Positions 34,434 through 47,370 are shown, counted from the stretch's first letter. The stretch is 64,000 nt of DNA from Rhizophagus clarus (GCA_015698045.1 BLAL01000257.1:310001-374000), one strand, 5' to 3'. Made by a program: numbers and translations. The notes: generated by a model not told the origin, from the sequence alone.

Positions 34434-34676
34434 CAGTGCTTAAAATAGTACTTTAAATTCCGGCAAAATCCGGAATTTTTAAAAAATCCCCGGTAAAATT
34501 TTTTTGAACCGGATTATTTTCCGGAAAAATTTCAAGATAAACAGATCCTTGTCTCATTGCCTGGCTCATCGGCACGTATATATTATTAGATATTTTCATT
34601 CCGGATTCTTCAGCCGGTAAAATATTTTTATTCCGGACTCTTGGCCGGTAAAATTCAATTTCTATTTTAAGCACTG
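34434..34676. mobile_element. hAT MITE, 243 bp, with perfect target duplication
   Basis: Perfect 15-bp inverted ends CAGTGCTTAAAATAG (fits YARNG) and perfect 8-bp flanks ATTCTCCT at 34426-34433 and 34677-34684. The interior holds several CCGGTAAAAT/TCCGGA motifs in both orientations. The identical ends and flanks suggest a young insertion. Confidence 0.92.
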
Positions 34677-35099
34677 ATTCTCCTCCGTCTCATCTGTTAA
34701 AACAGGCGTATGAATAAACTGTACTGTACGAAAAGCTAAATTGTACGGTACATTACACAATTTTTGTGATTGTACGACTGTACGATTGCACAATATTTTT
34801 TTATACCTTTTTTAAAAACGCGTCTAAAGCAGTCTAAAGCCCAGTAAAGACCTCATAATCTCTAATCTTCAGGGCAATTTATCTATAACAATGGTAGAAA
34901 TTATTACTGAAAATGATAATAAAGTTATTGAAACAAGAGGTATTTGACGCGATAAGATTATTTGGAAATATAAATAGTATTTTGGCAGGTGGTTGTTCGG
35001 CATATCCCGAAAATAGCAGCATTTTAATTTTGTGTGAATTTTAAATAAACAATTCTTGTTATAATTGTATTTAAATAACATTTAATCATATCAGATATA

Positions 35100-35450
35100 T
35101 TAATAGCTATCAGCAAAACCTATTGTCTCAGCAATTTTCTTTCCAATTTCCTGTAATGTATTATCTATTGAATTTATTGATATTTTACATGAAAACTCTA
35201 CTTCAGATTCGCTTTCTATGTGTCATTGTTTCCAATTTCAAAAATCTTATCAGAAAATTTTTTCTCCATTTCTTTAAGTTCATCAAAGGGTTCAGTTTCA
35301 GTTTTAGCAGACTCAGTTGTATAGTAAGACTGTAAGTTTTTTGCCAGTAATTAGAACATGTTTTCGTTGGTTTTCCGGTCTTGCTAACAAACATGGATTT
35401 TTTTAAACTTTTATCACATCGAATACATTGTTGTAGCCATCATCTATTAG
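35100..35450 (-). pseudogene. Zinc-ribbon-like and acidic protein fragment
   Basis: The complement reads WLQQCIRCDKSLKKSM and TGKPTKTCSNYWQK (a C-x2-C...C-x2-Y pattern, the last Cys apparently lost). After frame changes it reads TESAKTETEPFDELKEMEKK and then SEVEFSCKISINSID...KIAETIGFADSY to a stop at 35100. The last exon looks strongly coding. Two or three frame changes suggest a pseudogene. The family is not firmly known, but the Cys pattern recurs in uncharacterised Rhizophagus proteins as I recall them. Confidence 0.45.
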
Positions 35451-35589
35451 AAAAAAAAATACTTTAATATGTTTATATTATATTTATTTAAAAATACACT
35501 TTTATAAATATAATTAATATTATATTATATTTATTTAAAAATACACTTTTATAAATATAATTAATATTAAGTACTGTATATTAAAAAAA

Positions 35590-35815
35590 AAATTTTTTGC
35601 TATGTAGTTTTTAAGTTTTTTGTGATAGCTCTTATATTTTTTTTATATTGAAATTTTCGTATGTTAAAATTATTCGTGATAGCTCTTGCAGTCTTTTTTT
35701 GTGTTAAATTTTTCGTGATAACTCTTATTTTTTTTTTTTATTAAAGTTTTTCGTGTTACAAATTTTTCACAATAAATTTTTCGTTTAAAGTTTTTTCACA
35801 GTAAAGATCTTATTC
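35590..35815. repeat. Degenerate tandem repeat TTTTTCGTGATAGCTCTTA
   Basis: Three or more variants of TTTTCGTGATAGCTCTTATTTT at irregular 50-60-bp spacing just upstream of the broken Hsp70-like copy. Confidence 0.5.
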
Positions 35816-35928
35816 TGCGGTCTGTATATTAACTAGCTATTTACTATGTCTAGTATTTGTTTATTTACCATATTTAATATCGGATACACAAAAGTCACGT
35901 TGCTGAAAATTTTTGGTGGTGTTCTTGG

Positions 35929-38850
35929 TAGTGTTGGGTTTTGGACTTGTCCAATTGATTTTTTGAATTGGACAGTCCGAAACTGTCCAAAACTGTCCAA
36001 AACCTATATTTGGTATAGAGTTGTGGATTATTTGTAGATCGTTATGTGAATCTGTGATAATCTCATCTAATTTTTACTTTATTCATCATTCTGTTTATTC
36101 GTTTTTGTGTTTATAATTTTACCATATTTTAATAAATTAACTCATGCCACATCACAGTGGAGGTTGACCTAGAGTCCTAGACATATTCTCTCCACATATG
36201 TAACAGTTTTAAAAAAACCTAATCCAGGTGATAAAGATCGGCAATGTGTATGTAATTCTTGTGCTGAAGTTTTAAAAGAGGAGGCCAAACCTATGGTAAA
36301 ATAGAAAGGAAAGAATTAAAAACATTAAACATCTTTGGAATAAATATAAAGAAGAAGCAGAAGAAATATTTAAAAAATGTGATGATGGTGAAGAAGAAGA
36401 AATGCTACCAGCTAAGAATATACGTCTTGATGATATTTTATTTTATTTTTTTTTTGAGAATTATTCTTTAAAAAAAACTTTTTTAATTAGTTATTTGCTT
36501 ATATTTACAGATGATGGTGCGTCTATCTCAAGTTTTCATACAAATTCTACACCACATTCATTTAATTTAAGTTATCGGTCCTCTGAATCTCTTTATCAAG
36601 CACCAATGTCTAAATTTGCTGTGCGTGATCTCAGTAAATCAGAGATTCCTAAATTTCATGATCTTTTAATTAGAATGATGGTATCCAATGCTGGTCCTTT
36701 CAATGGGTTAATAATCATTCAACATATGCTTTTTTTAATTGGTTAAATCCAAGGTTAAAGTTACCTGATCAAAAGCAACTAGCTGGATCAATATTAGATA
36801 AAGCTATTAAAATATTGAACAATCACACAAAGAAAAATTAAATTAGGTACATGAACAAGCTGGTATTACTCTTTCATTTTATGGATGGAAAAACGTTGTG
36901 CATATTGCCTTCTGGTGAAACATTAGTATGGAAAGCAACTGATATAGGTGATCAAAGAGAGCGTGCAATCGATGTTATTCCAAATATTTAATTAAAGTAA
37001 CAGCGATCGTAAGTGATAGTACTGCGACATATGCTTCAGCACGGTATGATTGTTGTCCATTAATTTATTGTTTATTTATAAAAAAAAACATAGTTAATTT
37101 AATAAAATTTTATTTATTTAGACGGCAACTTCATCTCAAATATCCCCAATATGTTTTTTTGCCGTGTTTTGCTTATCAATGTAACTTGGTGGTTGGAAAA
37201 AGCTTTAAAGAGTCCAGTATTTTAAGAAATGCATCAATTAATGCCGTGAAACTAGTTTATTTTTTAAATCATTCTAATAATATATATTTTATTAGAAAAT
37301 TAAGAAATATTCAGAAGGAACGTTATTCAAAATATTATTCAATAATAAACCTGGCAATACACGATGGAATTCTTATTATGAATGTGTAAAAGCCTAAAGT
37401 AATTTTTTTAAAAATATGTAAAACTATATATTAATTTAATATTTTTAGCCTCCTGAAGCAACATCATCAGGATCTACAGAACTACCTTCCAGTCAAATAA
37501 TTATGAACGATTTATTTTGGTCTCAAATTTCACAACTTACAACATTGTTGAACCTTATTGTGAAGCACTTGATAAATTACAGTCAGACAATGCTCGGCTA
37601 TTTGATGTTGCTTTATCTTTTGGATATTTTGGGAAGAAACACAAATCGATTATTGGCTGAGGGTATAATTTCACGTCTTGAAAAATGGTAGGATGACTGG
37701 GAGCAGCCCGTATTATTACTTGTTTTAGTATTTCATCCCAAATATCGTCTTGACAAATTCAATCCTGATTTAGAAACAATCAATTTATAACAATGAGATC
37801 TTGGCTTGATTATTATTATAAGGCATGCTCACTTAAAAAACCAACAAAATTACTTGCACAATTTGAATTTTATCGAGTCAAAAAACCACCTTTTGATGAT
37901 GAAACATATGGCAATTTAGTGATGACATTCTGGCATATTGGTATTATTGTTCCAATATGTATAAGGAATTGGGGCTTATAGCAACAGAAATTTTCAGTAT
38001 TTGTATAAACTCAGCTTCTGTAGAACGATTATTTTCCTCTATGGGATTTTTACATACTTTCCGAAGGAATAAATTAAAGGTAATATTAATTATTTTATTT
38101 TTTTTTTTATTATAAATATTCACTATTCATTTATTAATTCACTTAGCATGAAAAAGTCGTAGCTATGGTACAACTTCAAGCAGATATTTATCAGACTGAA
38201 AATGAGAAAAAAGAAAACGTGAATTTGAAAAAGTAAAGTAAATTATGCGTCACCAATTAATGAGCAAGAAATTGTTATTACAGAACAAAATGAAATAGAG
38301 AGAGTGCTTGATGACTTACAAGAGACATCTGACTACATAACAACTGAACAAGATTGGATGGAACAGTTAAATGAGTGGAATGAATTGCTGATGCAAGAAG
38401 AGCAAGCACAGATAAATGTTACCAAGGAATCATCAAGTTATGGTGAATCTGCTAATAATGATTTATTAAATTCATATATTCATCCTGCCATTAATTCTAA
38501 TGTAAAGTGTAACTTACGTGATCTTTTTATCAGAGAGTTGGAAAGGCCAGAATTTATATCCATATCTTCAGAATTTGTTTGAATATATAATTATTGTATA
38601 CAATTCTCTTTATGATTATATTTTATAATAATAATAAATAATTAATAAATGATAAATTGCATTTAATGATATAACGAATTTTATAAATTTATAATGTTGG
38701 CCAGAATTAGTTTTAGTTCTGGCCAGAATTAATTTTGTAATTACGTGATCTGTCCAAAACCTGTCCAATGGAAAAAGGTTTTGGGACAGGTTTTGGAAAG
38801 GGTTTTGGACAGATATCCAAAACATCAAATTGTCCAATTGCCCAACTCTG
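35929..38850 (+). mobile_element. hAT transposon with perfect 8-bp target duplication
   Basis: 2922 bp with ends TAGTGTTGGG and inverted CAGAGTTGGG, both fitting YARNG, and subterminal TTGGACAGTT/CTGTCCAAAA motifs. The flanks GTTCTTGG at 35921-35928 and 38851-38858 are identical. It contains a hAT transposase pseudogene on the plus strand. Its terminal sequence differs from the element at 15445, so it is a separate family. Confidence 0.92.
36144..38582 (+). pseudogene. hAT transposase (DUF659-like type), decayed
   Basis: The ATG at 36144 is followed by a BED-like N-terminus with stops (TGA for an expected Arg after HHSGG). Later exons read YRSSESLYQAPMSKFAVRDL, FNPRL-type NWLNPRLKLPDQKQLAGSIL, YGWKNVVHIAFW (usual DGWKN altered), SDSTATYASARRQLHLKYP and FLPCFAYQCNLVVGKSFKES (the usual His before QCNL is Tyr). 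The C-terminus reads PKYRLDKFNPDLE, YYYKACSLKKPTK, and SICINSASVERLFSSMGFLH, the dimerisation motif. The last open frame ends at 38582. Repeated shifts show loss of function. Confidence 0.85.
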
Positions 38851-39513
38851 GTTCTTGGGGTAGTTGATAAGCCATATTCATCACGTGATTCAATTAATTC
38901 ATTTGAATCAAGTAATTCATCATATGCATCAATTGCAATTTCGCATGGAGCGACAGATTATGGACTATTGCTTGTAAATTCAGATTCAAATAAATTAGAA
39001 GATGATGGTATTTATTCAACTGTTCTTGAATATACTTATGGAATTCAATTCACCTCAGATTGGAAAGAAGATGTTGACCCTCCTAATAGAAAAACTATTG
39101 ATGGAAAAATTTCTAAATTTCTTCCTTTGGTCAAACGAGGCACTGAGGTTAATTCTGATCAAGCTATTACTTTTAATTTTAAATCTGAATCAGGTCAGAA
39201 CATGCAAAATTTGAAATTTACTACACGAATGAAGATTTTGCAACATACATTGATGAATTAGGAATGAAACCACTCGGAATATTAAATACTGATCTTCCAA
39301 TTCCAGGTAAATTTTTATTTAGTATATTTCTTTTAATGAAAAAATGGTAAATTAACAATAATTTTCTCCACATATAATTTATCATCATTAAATGCACATC
39401 TTGACCATAGAAGCATTAACTTTGGATTAACTTTTGGTTCGAATAAAATAACTGCATTTGCAAGGAATGAACTTAATGGACAAAATTTTGTAACTAAGTT
39501 TTATTATCAATAG

Positions 39514-41192
39514 ATCAAATTATAAGAAAATCTTAAGTGTATTTCAGAACCATTTGTATTCAAATAAATTAAGGATCAAAAGAATTAAATTCAAATTATA
39601 AATGTTTATGTTTAAATGAAAACTCAACTGTTAAATTTCCTTTATATAAAAATGCTTTAATTAAACATTAATTTGTTATATTCAACGTACATGTAATGGT
39701 TATAAAAACAAATAAAATTAAATTCTTATGTTTGACTCGATTAAATTCCTATTGTGGAGATATACGTACACAGGCTTTTGATGGCATTTAAAATCTAAAA
39801 ATATACTAATAAAGAAGCGGTAATATTATTAATAAAAAATGAAACTATTTGGAATAATCTACCTAGGGTTATAAAATTCCAAGTACACACCGTGTAATTT
39901 TTGAATATCATTTTTTTTTTTTAATGGAAATAGATTTAATTCATCTAATTTAAATGCACGTTTGGATTAAATTTTAGTCAATTGTTAGTAACAAATTATG
40001 AAAAGAGACTACAAGGATTAACCAGATTTTGATTTTATAATAATTTGATTTTAATTCATTAATTGCTAATAAATATTCAGCAGAGATACTGAGATAGTGG
40101 TGGTATATTGCATAAATCTTACCTGAATTATTGTTCGGTAGATTTTACGACTCGTAAATTATACAACAATTGATTAAATATTTGAGCGAAGTAATTTAAA
40201 TGGCTGAAATAACCCAGTATGAGAATAAATGGGATTTGATTATAAGTAAATACGAAGAATTTTCCGGCAGGTTCAATAGTTTATAGTGGTGCTGCTCTGG
40301 GGTCGGACGTTTCACCCGGTAAACTTCTTACCTCCGAAACCCTAATTTGGAAATACTTTTATAGAACAAATTAGGCAAACCTAGTATAAATCATAATAAT
40401 CATCTCTTTCAAATAAAACACTATCTTGTTAATAGTTGTATTTTTATCACAATATAATTTGTAATATATTATAAACTGTGTTGAATTACATTTTAATCCA
40501 AAGACGTTAAAAACTACATTATTTAAGTTTTGATAATAAAGTAGCTCAACAGTCTTTCTCGCATAACTTTGTATTAATTTGACCGATTAGTAATTTAATT
40601 GTACCTAGTTACAGTATCATCTGAGTGAAATCAAAACCGAAGTTATTCTAATTTACCCGAGAATAATAATAATGTCGCAAAGGAAAAGATTCATACAACA
40701 TAAATTATTTTTAACGCAATAATGGTAGTAATTTAAAAATATTTAATTTTTTTTAATTTTATTATACTGCTTCATTGTTTCAATGTAAGAGAAACTAATC
40801 CTATATGAAAATATAATAAATCAGCAGTCTAAGGGTTTAAATATTTTTTTTTTCATTGAATTCCACCTATTATTACTAATAATCGTATTCCTGCAAATTT
40901 TTATAATTTTCTAAATATCTTACGAGATGAGAAAATTGTTAAAGTTTTCCTTGTATTTACTTTAAATTAAGCGATTTATTTTGAGGTTTGTATAACAAAT
41001 ATAGTTTAGAAATCAGATTATTTTAAAAGGTAAATTTAATGTCTAACTTGTAATCATTAAAAGATTATTTGTATTAATTTTAAGTTATCTAAATTTTTTT
41101 TGAAAATGGAGTTTTATAATACTAAATTAAAAAATGTAAACCTTTACTTTGGATAAACAAAGTTAATATAATAACTAATACTAATATAAAAG
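39514..41192. other. AT-rich intergenic region
   Basis: No supported gene, RNA or transposon end was found. Confidence 0.45.
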
Positions 41193-41503
41193 TTATGCTA
41201 TTTCACAATGTCCCTGATCATCTGAACAAGGCGCATTAATAACAAAAAAGAAAATTCTTTTACAGCATTCTAGTCTACCATTTGGAAACACTTTCCTCTT
41301 TTGTGGTTCGTGGGTAGTATTTCCTACAATTATATATAAAATTAAATTTAATTAATTTTGCAAATGACAATATATTATTGGTTTTAAAGCTTACCATGTT
41401 CAGAATTCTCATTCTCAGGTGAAGAAGTTGGTAATGTTAAAACATTTGTTGCCAGCAACAAAAATGTGCAAATTAAAGTAATAACAAAGAAATTAATCTT
41501 CAT
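41193..41503 (-). CDS. Small secreted Cys-rich peptide precursor with Lys-Arg processing site
   Basis: Two exons, 41503-41395 and 41323-41193, with a GTAAGC donor and TTGTAG acceptor, join in frame to 79 residues. Residues 1-23 (MKIN then FFVITLICTFLLLATNVLT) form a classic signal peptide. A short polar pro-region with an Asn-Thr-Thr glycosylation site (38-40) follows. Lys-Arg at 45-46 is a Kex2-type cleavage site, leaving a 33-residue mature part with four Cys (C56, C57, C69, C76). The stop is at 41193. Precursor layout and Cys content suit a secreted signalling or effector-like peptide. No family is recognised, and function is inference. The coding frame is intact and isolated from other genes. 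Confidence 0.75.
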
Positions 41504-42670
41504 GATTTTAGAATTAGATTTATGAAGAGAGTAATTTGTGTTGTTTTGAAGAATTTATTATTTTTTATGATATTATTATTTTTTTTATTTTGTAGAATTA
41601 ATTTTTTTTTTAGAACTTTTGAAAAAAAGTTGAGCGTATTTATACATAAGAAAAAATAAATAATAATAAGACAATAATAGTAAATAACAATATTAAACTC
41701 TTAATAATAAATAACAATATTAAAAAAACTTTTGTTTTCGAAGTTAACATCTGTAATGTAATATAAAAATATTTTTAGAAATTTAATTACCAGCTGAATT
41801 TTATATGAAACCTATTACAATAGTCGTTCATGTAATATGAACGCATTTTTGGAAATTCAATTGTTTGCAAATCCGTTTAACATTGCTGATGATCATCATT
41901 TAAGTGAACATTCGTATTCACTCTGGATTTTCTGATTTTCGGATCTCTATGAAACAAATTTAATTAAAACAATTCGACAAAAGTTCTAATAAAGAAGCTA
42001 TTGTTAAAAGTTGTGTTATTGATCCAATTTTTATTATACAGCATTTTTGATATTGTCATGAACATATTGTTATCTTATTCATATTTATTTAATGGAAAGA
42101 ACGGTTAATTCTCATACAATATGATTCAATTTTATGAGTTACAAAGTTACGAAATTAAAGGTAACAGTAATAAATTATTTACTAAATTTATATGAAGTAA
42201 TTTACTTATTTTTTAAAAAATTTTTTTATTATTATTATTCAAGCTGACCGCTGACGTACTGTACTTCAATATACATTACGCCTTCGAGGTGCATTTGTCG
42301 AAATCAATAGGTACTATGTATTGTCATGATTATTAAAATGAATCATTTTGCGTTTCCATTGCTTTTATTACCAGACTTGTCCATTTTTATTCTGGATTAT
42401 TTTTTTTTCATAAGAACTGCGCCTCATATTAAATTAAATATTTAGCTTAATATCTAAAAGGATAGTACTAAGTCATTTTAAATTTTTGTACTATCTAAAT
42501 TTTAAGTTTCGAATCCCTAAATTACACTATATAAGGTATACTAGTAATTTATAATAAAAAAAACACATACAGTATAACGAATACCAATAAAACGACGATA
42601 ATAATAAAATACTGCACATTAACTTGCTCCCATATATTGACGCCTATTTAGAGATTATGTAGACTAGGAA
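41504..42670. other. Upstream/intergenic AT-rich region
   Basis: It holds the likely promoter of the minus-strand secreted-peptide gene. Otherwise no feature is supported. Confidence 0.4.
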
Positions 42671-42674
42671 ATGG

Positions 42675-42845
42675 GAGCCATTGTGAATCCGGAGCGAAAT
42701 TGAAAAAAAAGGATTTTTAATTTTAAAAAAAAATTTAAATCGATTATATCATCGGATGACGCTCACGTGGCGGACAGAGGAGGTCGAGAATTTACATAAC
42801 GATAATGCGTAGACTTATATAGTCCTTCGCTTCGCTCCGGACAAT
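42675..42845. repeat. MITE with TCCGGAGCGAA ends, copy 1
   Basis: ATTGTGAATCCGGAGCGAAAT at the left and CTTCGCTCCGGACAATAA at the right form inverted ends, with CACGTGGCGGAC inside. A second copy lies at about 61488-61668. Confidence 0.65.
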
Positions 42846-43990
42846 AACTTACTATGATATATTTAATTATATTTTTATATTTTAAATAACAATGAAGAAA
42901 TGTGCGTTTTGATAAACTAACAAACTGTTCTTGGCAAGCTATTTTCCATTTTTCCTAAATAATAATTCACGCAATAGTTGTGATACCAAATATTGATAGT
43001 AAACTTTTTTGTTTTGTAAATATAAATAAAAAAGAGAGCACGTAAAAAAAATATTTTTTTCTTGACACGTAAATGTAAATAAGGCTTAATAGATGTCAAA
43101 AAAAAAAAAGGTTGCTGCTGCTGTTTTATCACGGGTCATTAACAAACAGCGAGCACATAAAACTTTTTATCTTAGATGACAACCGTCTTCGACTATAGAA
43201 TTTTATGTAAGAGCAGGTGAGTGAATCTTGAAACATGTTATTGATGGATAATTAACTAATATATGAGTTAGGATAATTAATGTACTGACTGTATTTAGGG
43301 TCTAAAAATAAGAGTTTTAAAGAGTCTTTTCAATTTTCTTTTTTTTTCTTAACGTCATAATCGACTTAATATTAATTGTTTATATACATTAGTTTCCGTA
43401 AAAGACATGTTTGTAGTACTAATATATATATTGTGGAAGAAAAAAGTTCACAAACGTTTTGGGATTTTGAACATAATACATGAACTATTTTAATATATAT
43501 TAAAAAAAGCTATCTAGGAAATTATATTAGTGGGTAAGATTGCGTGCCAAAATACTGCACTATACTTCCTTGTACTGTATATCAAAAATAATTGTTGACT
43601 AACTTATTCATTTTTCAAGAATGATAGAATAATCCGAAGTGGATAACAGAATATTTCTATACACATGAAAATTGATCTTGAACGAGTTTTAATTTTTCAT
43701 TACATTTATCTTGATGATGTGATACCAAAAATTAATTTGCACAACGGTTTAGTTTATTATAGAAAACTCCATTGGCGGAGAATTGAACTGCGAAACCTTC
43801 TATAATAAGTATAATTCATTGATTGTCAACATGCATAATTTTTCTATGAACGTTTTCTGTCGATCATGTTTTTCTAAATATTCTAAATAGAATTTCTGGT
43901 TTCTTTTAAAAATTTTTCTTTTATTGTAATCATAAAATATAAATATTTCTGGATAATTTTTATATTTAAATTAATTTCAATATAACGATA

Positions 43991-46533
43991 ATGAACACAA
44001 ATAATAATACTGACGATTTTCATAATCCAAAATTAAAATCTAGTCCTATACCTATTTTGTTTATTCCTTTTAAAAATAATGAGAAAAAATGTAATTATTG
44101 TGGAATTGAATACTCAAAGACACTTAAATTTGAACAAAAATATTGCAAAAATTGTTTATTTTGGTATACTAAATATATATGTAATGATACGTATATTGAT
44201 ATATGTATAAGTACAAATAATTCTCAATGTATTGTACATGAAACAACTAGAAATAATTTATGTACAACAAATATTCAAGAATGGTGTGAATATTGTTCTG
44301 AGATTTTATACTTTACACGTTTAATCCCAAATACTTCAACATTAAACAATCATTTTCATCATGCTACTCTTGAAGGTCATGGAGAAAAAGTTCATATATT
44401 TGGATTAGAATATGATGAAAAACATTATTATCGAATTTCTTCTGAATGGGTAGAATCAACTTTAACAAAAAATTCCATTCAAATTTTACGTTTATCTTGG
44501 TGGGATAATTTTGAAAAATGCGTGGCTTGTCTACAAGAACTAAAATATATAGTACATAATGAGTCGGCATCTTATTGTCAAAAATGGTGCCAAAAATGGT
44601 GTTCACAATGCTTTATAATCTATACAGGTTGTAGGTATTGTTTGACTTCAAATATTATTTTTGGAATTACGAGTCAATCTCAATGTAAAAATTGTCAAAG
44701 AATATCACTTATTAATATTGACATTACAAATATTAGCAATAGAAATTGTGAATTTATTCGTACTTTTACAAGAAGTGATACAGATTCAATGTCATTGAAA
44801 TTTATTAGATATTTGTATAGTACTATGGCAACACATTTAACAGAATGTATTCCATATTCTCAATTTAAAGATTTAAGGAAAATAGGAGAAGGAGGATTTA
44901 GTGATGTTTATAAATCAACTTGGTCAGATGGTATAAAGGATACTGATGTTGCTTTAAAAAAGTTAAAGTCGCAAAATGTTGTTACATATGTTTATAATGA
45001 GGTAATGGAGCATTTTCCATTAATGTTTTCAATGTGCTTTATTCAATATTTATTGACATATTATATACTTTAGTTAAAATCACTTTCTCAATTTACCAAT
45101 TTAAATTCTAAACCTTCTGCCATAATTCGATGTCATGGTATTTCAAAAGATCATGATGAAAATTTTATATTGATATTGGATTATGCAGACGGTGGAAGTT
45201 TACATCATTATTTGCAAAAGAATTTTATGAATATTACATGGAATGAAAAAAGAGAAATTATGAAGACTATTTCATTTGGGTATTTATATTTCTAATGCAT
45301 TATCTAAATTTACACTAAATTTATTACGGTAACTAATAATAAAATATTATTTATTAGACTTAAAAATATTCATCGTTACAACGTTACACATAGGGATTTT
45401 CATAGTGGGAATATACTATTATTAGGTCAATCTTGGAAAATTGGAGACTTTGGATTATCACAGACTGCAAATAATACTTCATCAAATAATGAAATATATG
45501 GAGTAATACCTTATATTGCACCAGAAATATTTAAAGGTGGTACTTTTTCAAAAGAAACTGATATATATAGTTTTGGTATGATTATGTGGGAACTTACAAC
45601 AGGTTGTAAACCTTTCGCTAATGTTGAACATGATGCTAATCTTATTTATAAAATTATTGATGGAGAACGACCCGAAATTACAAATGATACACCTGAATGT
45701 TTTGTTAATTTAATGAAAAAATGTTGGGATCCTGACCCTTCAAAAAGACCAACCGCTGATGAAGCTTTCATTTCTATGTTTGATTCGTCGTCTATTTTTC
45801 CTAATGAGTCTAAATTTAAAGAGAAATTAAATGAAGCTGAAGAAATAAGATTGAAATTAATACAATTAAGACAACTTGGTCCTGAATTTAATGAAAAATC
45901 TCATCCAAAAGCAATTTATACAAGTAGAGCATTAAGTTCTTTGATTTCTAAGGTTTCAACTAGTATAAATTCTTCAATGATTTCATTTGATGCGAAGAAA
46001 GGTACTGTATATTACAATATATTAATAATAACCTTTTAATGTAAAAAACCTGACACCAATTATACGGTCAGATTACTTTATTTCATTAATTTTTATGTTA
46101 ACTTGGATACTTTCCATTAATTTTTAGGAAATATTACAGAAGAATTAGAACTTGACATTGATATTCAAAGGTAACTATTACAACGAATAAATCATAATAG
46201 TATAATAAAAAATAAAATTATTTTATCATCAATTTATAGCTCATCCACTCAAAGTATAAATTCCCCTACTCAAGTCTCTAATTCTCAACAACAAAATGTT
46301 AGCGGATCATTAAATAATTTGATCTCAGCTGTAACTGAAAATGCTTCAAAAAAGCGAAATAATGAAGAATTAAATATCGAAACACAACAAAGTGAAAAAA
46401 ATAGTAAGTAAACATTATTTGCATATGACAAATAATTTTTTATAATATTTGTATCATCAATGCCAATTTGTTTTTTTTAATTAAAATAGGAAAGAAATTT
46501 AAAACCGATGTTTCAGATAATGAACTTTGTTGA
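43991..46533 (+). CDS. TKL-type protein kinase with N-terminal Cys-rich region
   Basis: Six exons (43991-45001, 45074-45279, 45358-46001, 46128-46170, 46240-46403, 46490-46533) join in frame to 703 residues. Residues about 34-120 carry CxxC pairs (CNYCGIEY, YCKNC, WCEYCSE), and about 230 more (CRYC, CKNC), suggesting zinc binding. The kinase domain starts near residue 293: IGEGGFSDVYK glycine loop, VALKKL Lys, HRDFHSGNILL catalytic loop, GDFGLS, YIAPEIF, DIYSFGMIMWE. A Ser/Asn/Gln-rich tail ends KKRNNEELN...NELC. All catalytic residues are present. It resembles the greatly expanded TKL kinases of Glomeromycotina and probably phosphorylates Ser/Thr or Tyr in a signalling pathway that cannot be named here. 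Confidence 0.88.
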
Positions 46534-46746
46534 TTTGTTATTATCACGAAAAAAGTTTTAACCCCGAAAAAATGTGCGTACAAGTAAATAGACTATTAAT
46601 TTTTTGATTATAAAATTTCCAAAACACAAAGATTACTATGTGTTTGTATAATTTTTGTACAATAGTTGATGATTCATTAAATATTAACGGAAGAGATCTT
46701 GGAACTAGTACAATCGGTGTAAATAAGGTGTTAATAGGTAGACCAC

Positions 46747-47370
46747 TAGTGTTCCGAACGTGTCGGATCGGGTCGGGTAACCCGTCTGACCCGTCTGACA
46801 CGTCTGACTATTATCGTTATAATAAGAAAAATTTTATTCTATTATTATAAGATAAGAAGTATTAAAATAAAAAATGTTTTGTAATAAACGACAAATCATC
46901 TTTTTTGCATTTAATCTAGCTAAATCGCTCAAAAAATAAAGCCAAAAATCGGGTTTAATGGTTTTATTAAAGTCAAAACGTTTTTTTAAGCGCTTAATTT
47001 TAAAAAAAAAGCAATGTATTTTTTTTTTAAGCGTTCATCTAAAAAAACGCTAAAATACGTTTTTTAAAGCGTTAATTTAAAAAAGGTCATTTAAATAAAA
47101 AAAACCGCTAAATACGGTTTTTAACGTTTTTTTTAAAGGCATTTAATTAGAAAAACGTTTTTTTTCAAGCGTTTAAATTAAAAAAATGTTTTTTTTTTAA
47201 GCGTTAAATTTAAAAAAAAATCGTTTTTGAAGCGTATAATAACCGATAAAACCATTCTTTAGCATTTTTCAGTGACTTGCGTTAAATTAAAAATGTTTTT
47301 TTTTAAGTGTTAATTAAAAAACGTTTTTTTTAAAGCGTTTAAAAAATACCTTTTTTTATTTTCTTCGTTT
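46747..47370. mobile_element. Partial hAT-like element with one end and hairpin repeats
   Basis: TAGTGTTCCGAACGTGTCGG at 46747 is related to the ends of the element at 16843-18131 (TAGAGTTCCGAATGGG) and is followed by GGTCGGGTAACCCG motifs. From 46975 to about 47340, degenerate repeats of TTTTAAGCGTT and AAAACGCTAAA in both orientations resemble the palindromic array in that element. No matching right end or target duplication is found, so the 3-prime limit is a guess. Confidence 0.45.

Larger units (their letters stand above)
35846..39513 (+). pseudogene. Second Hsp70-like gene copy (3-prime part), split by a hAT element
   Basis: The left exon piece 35846-35928 ends ...IFGGVLG and the right piece continues in frame after 38858 as VVDKPYSSRDSINSF, so removal of the hAT element and one target copy restores an open frame. 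The right piece matches the C-terminal region of the gene at 28424-30919: AISHGATDYGLLLVNSDSNK, PPNRKTIDGKISKFLPLVK, GTEVNSDQAITFNFKSE, and the last exon GLTFGSNKITAFARNELNG to a stop at 39513. A one-base shift near 39200 breaks it further. The ATPase motifs are absent, so this is a truncated, dead copy. Confidence 0.7.

Noticed and set aside
43735-43800. tRNA T-arm-like GCAGTTCAATTCTCC on the minus strand
   Set aside because: The stem bases do not pair and no D-arm is found upstream.
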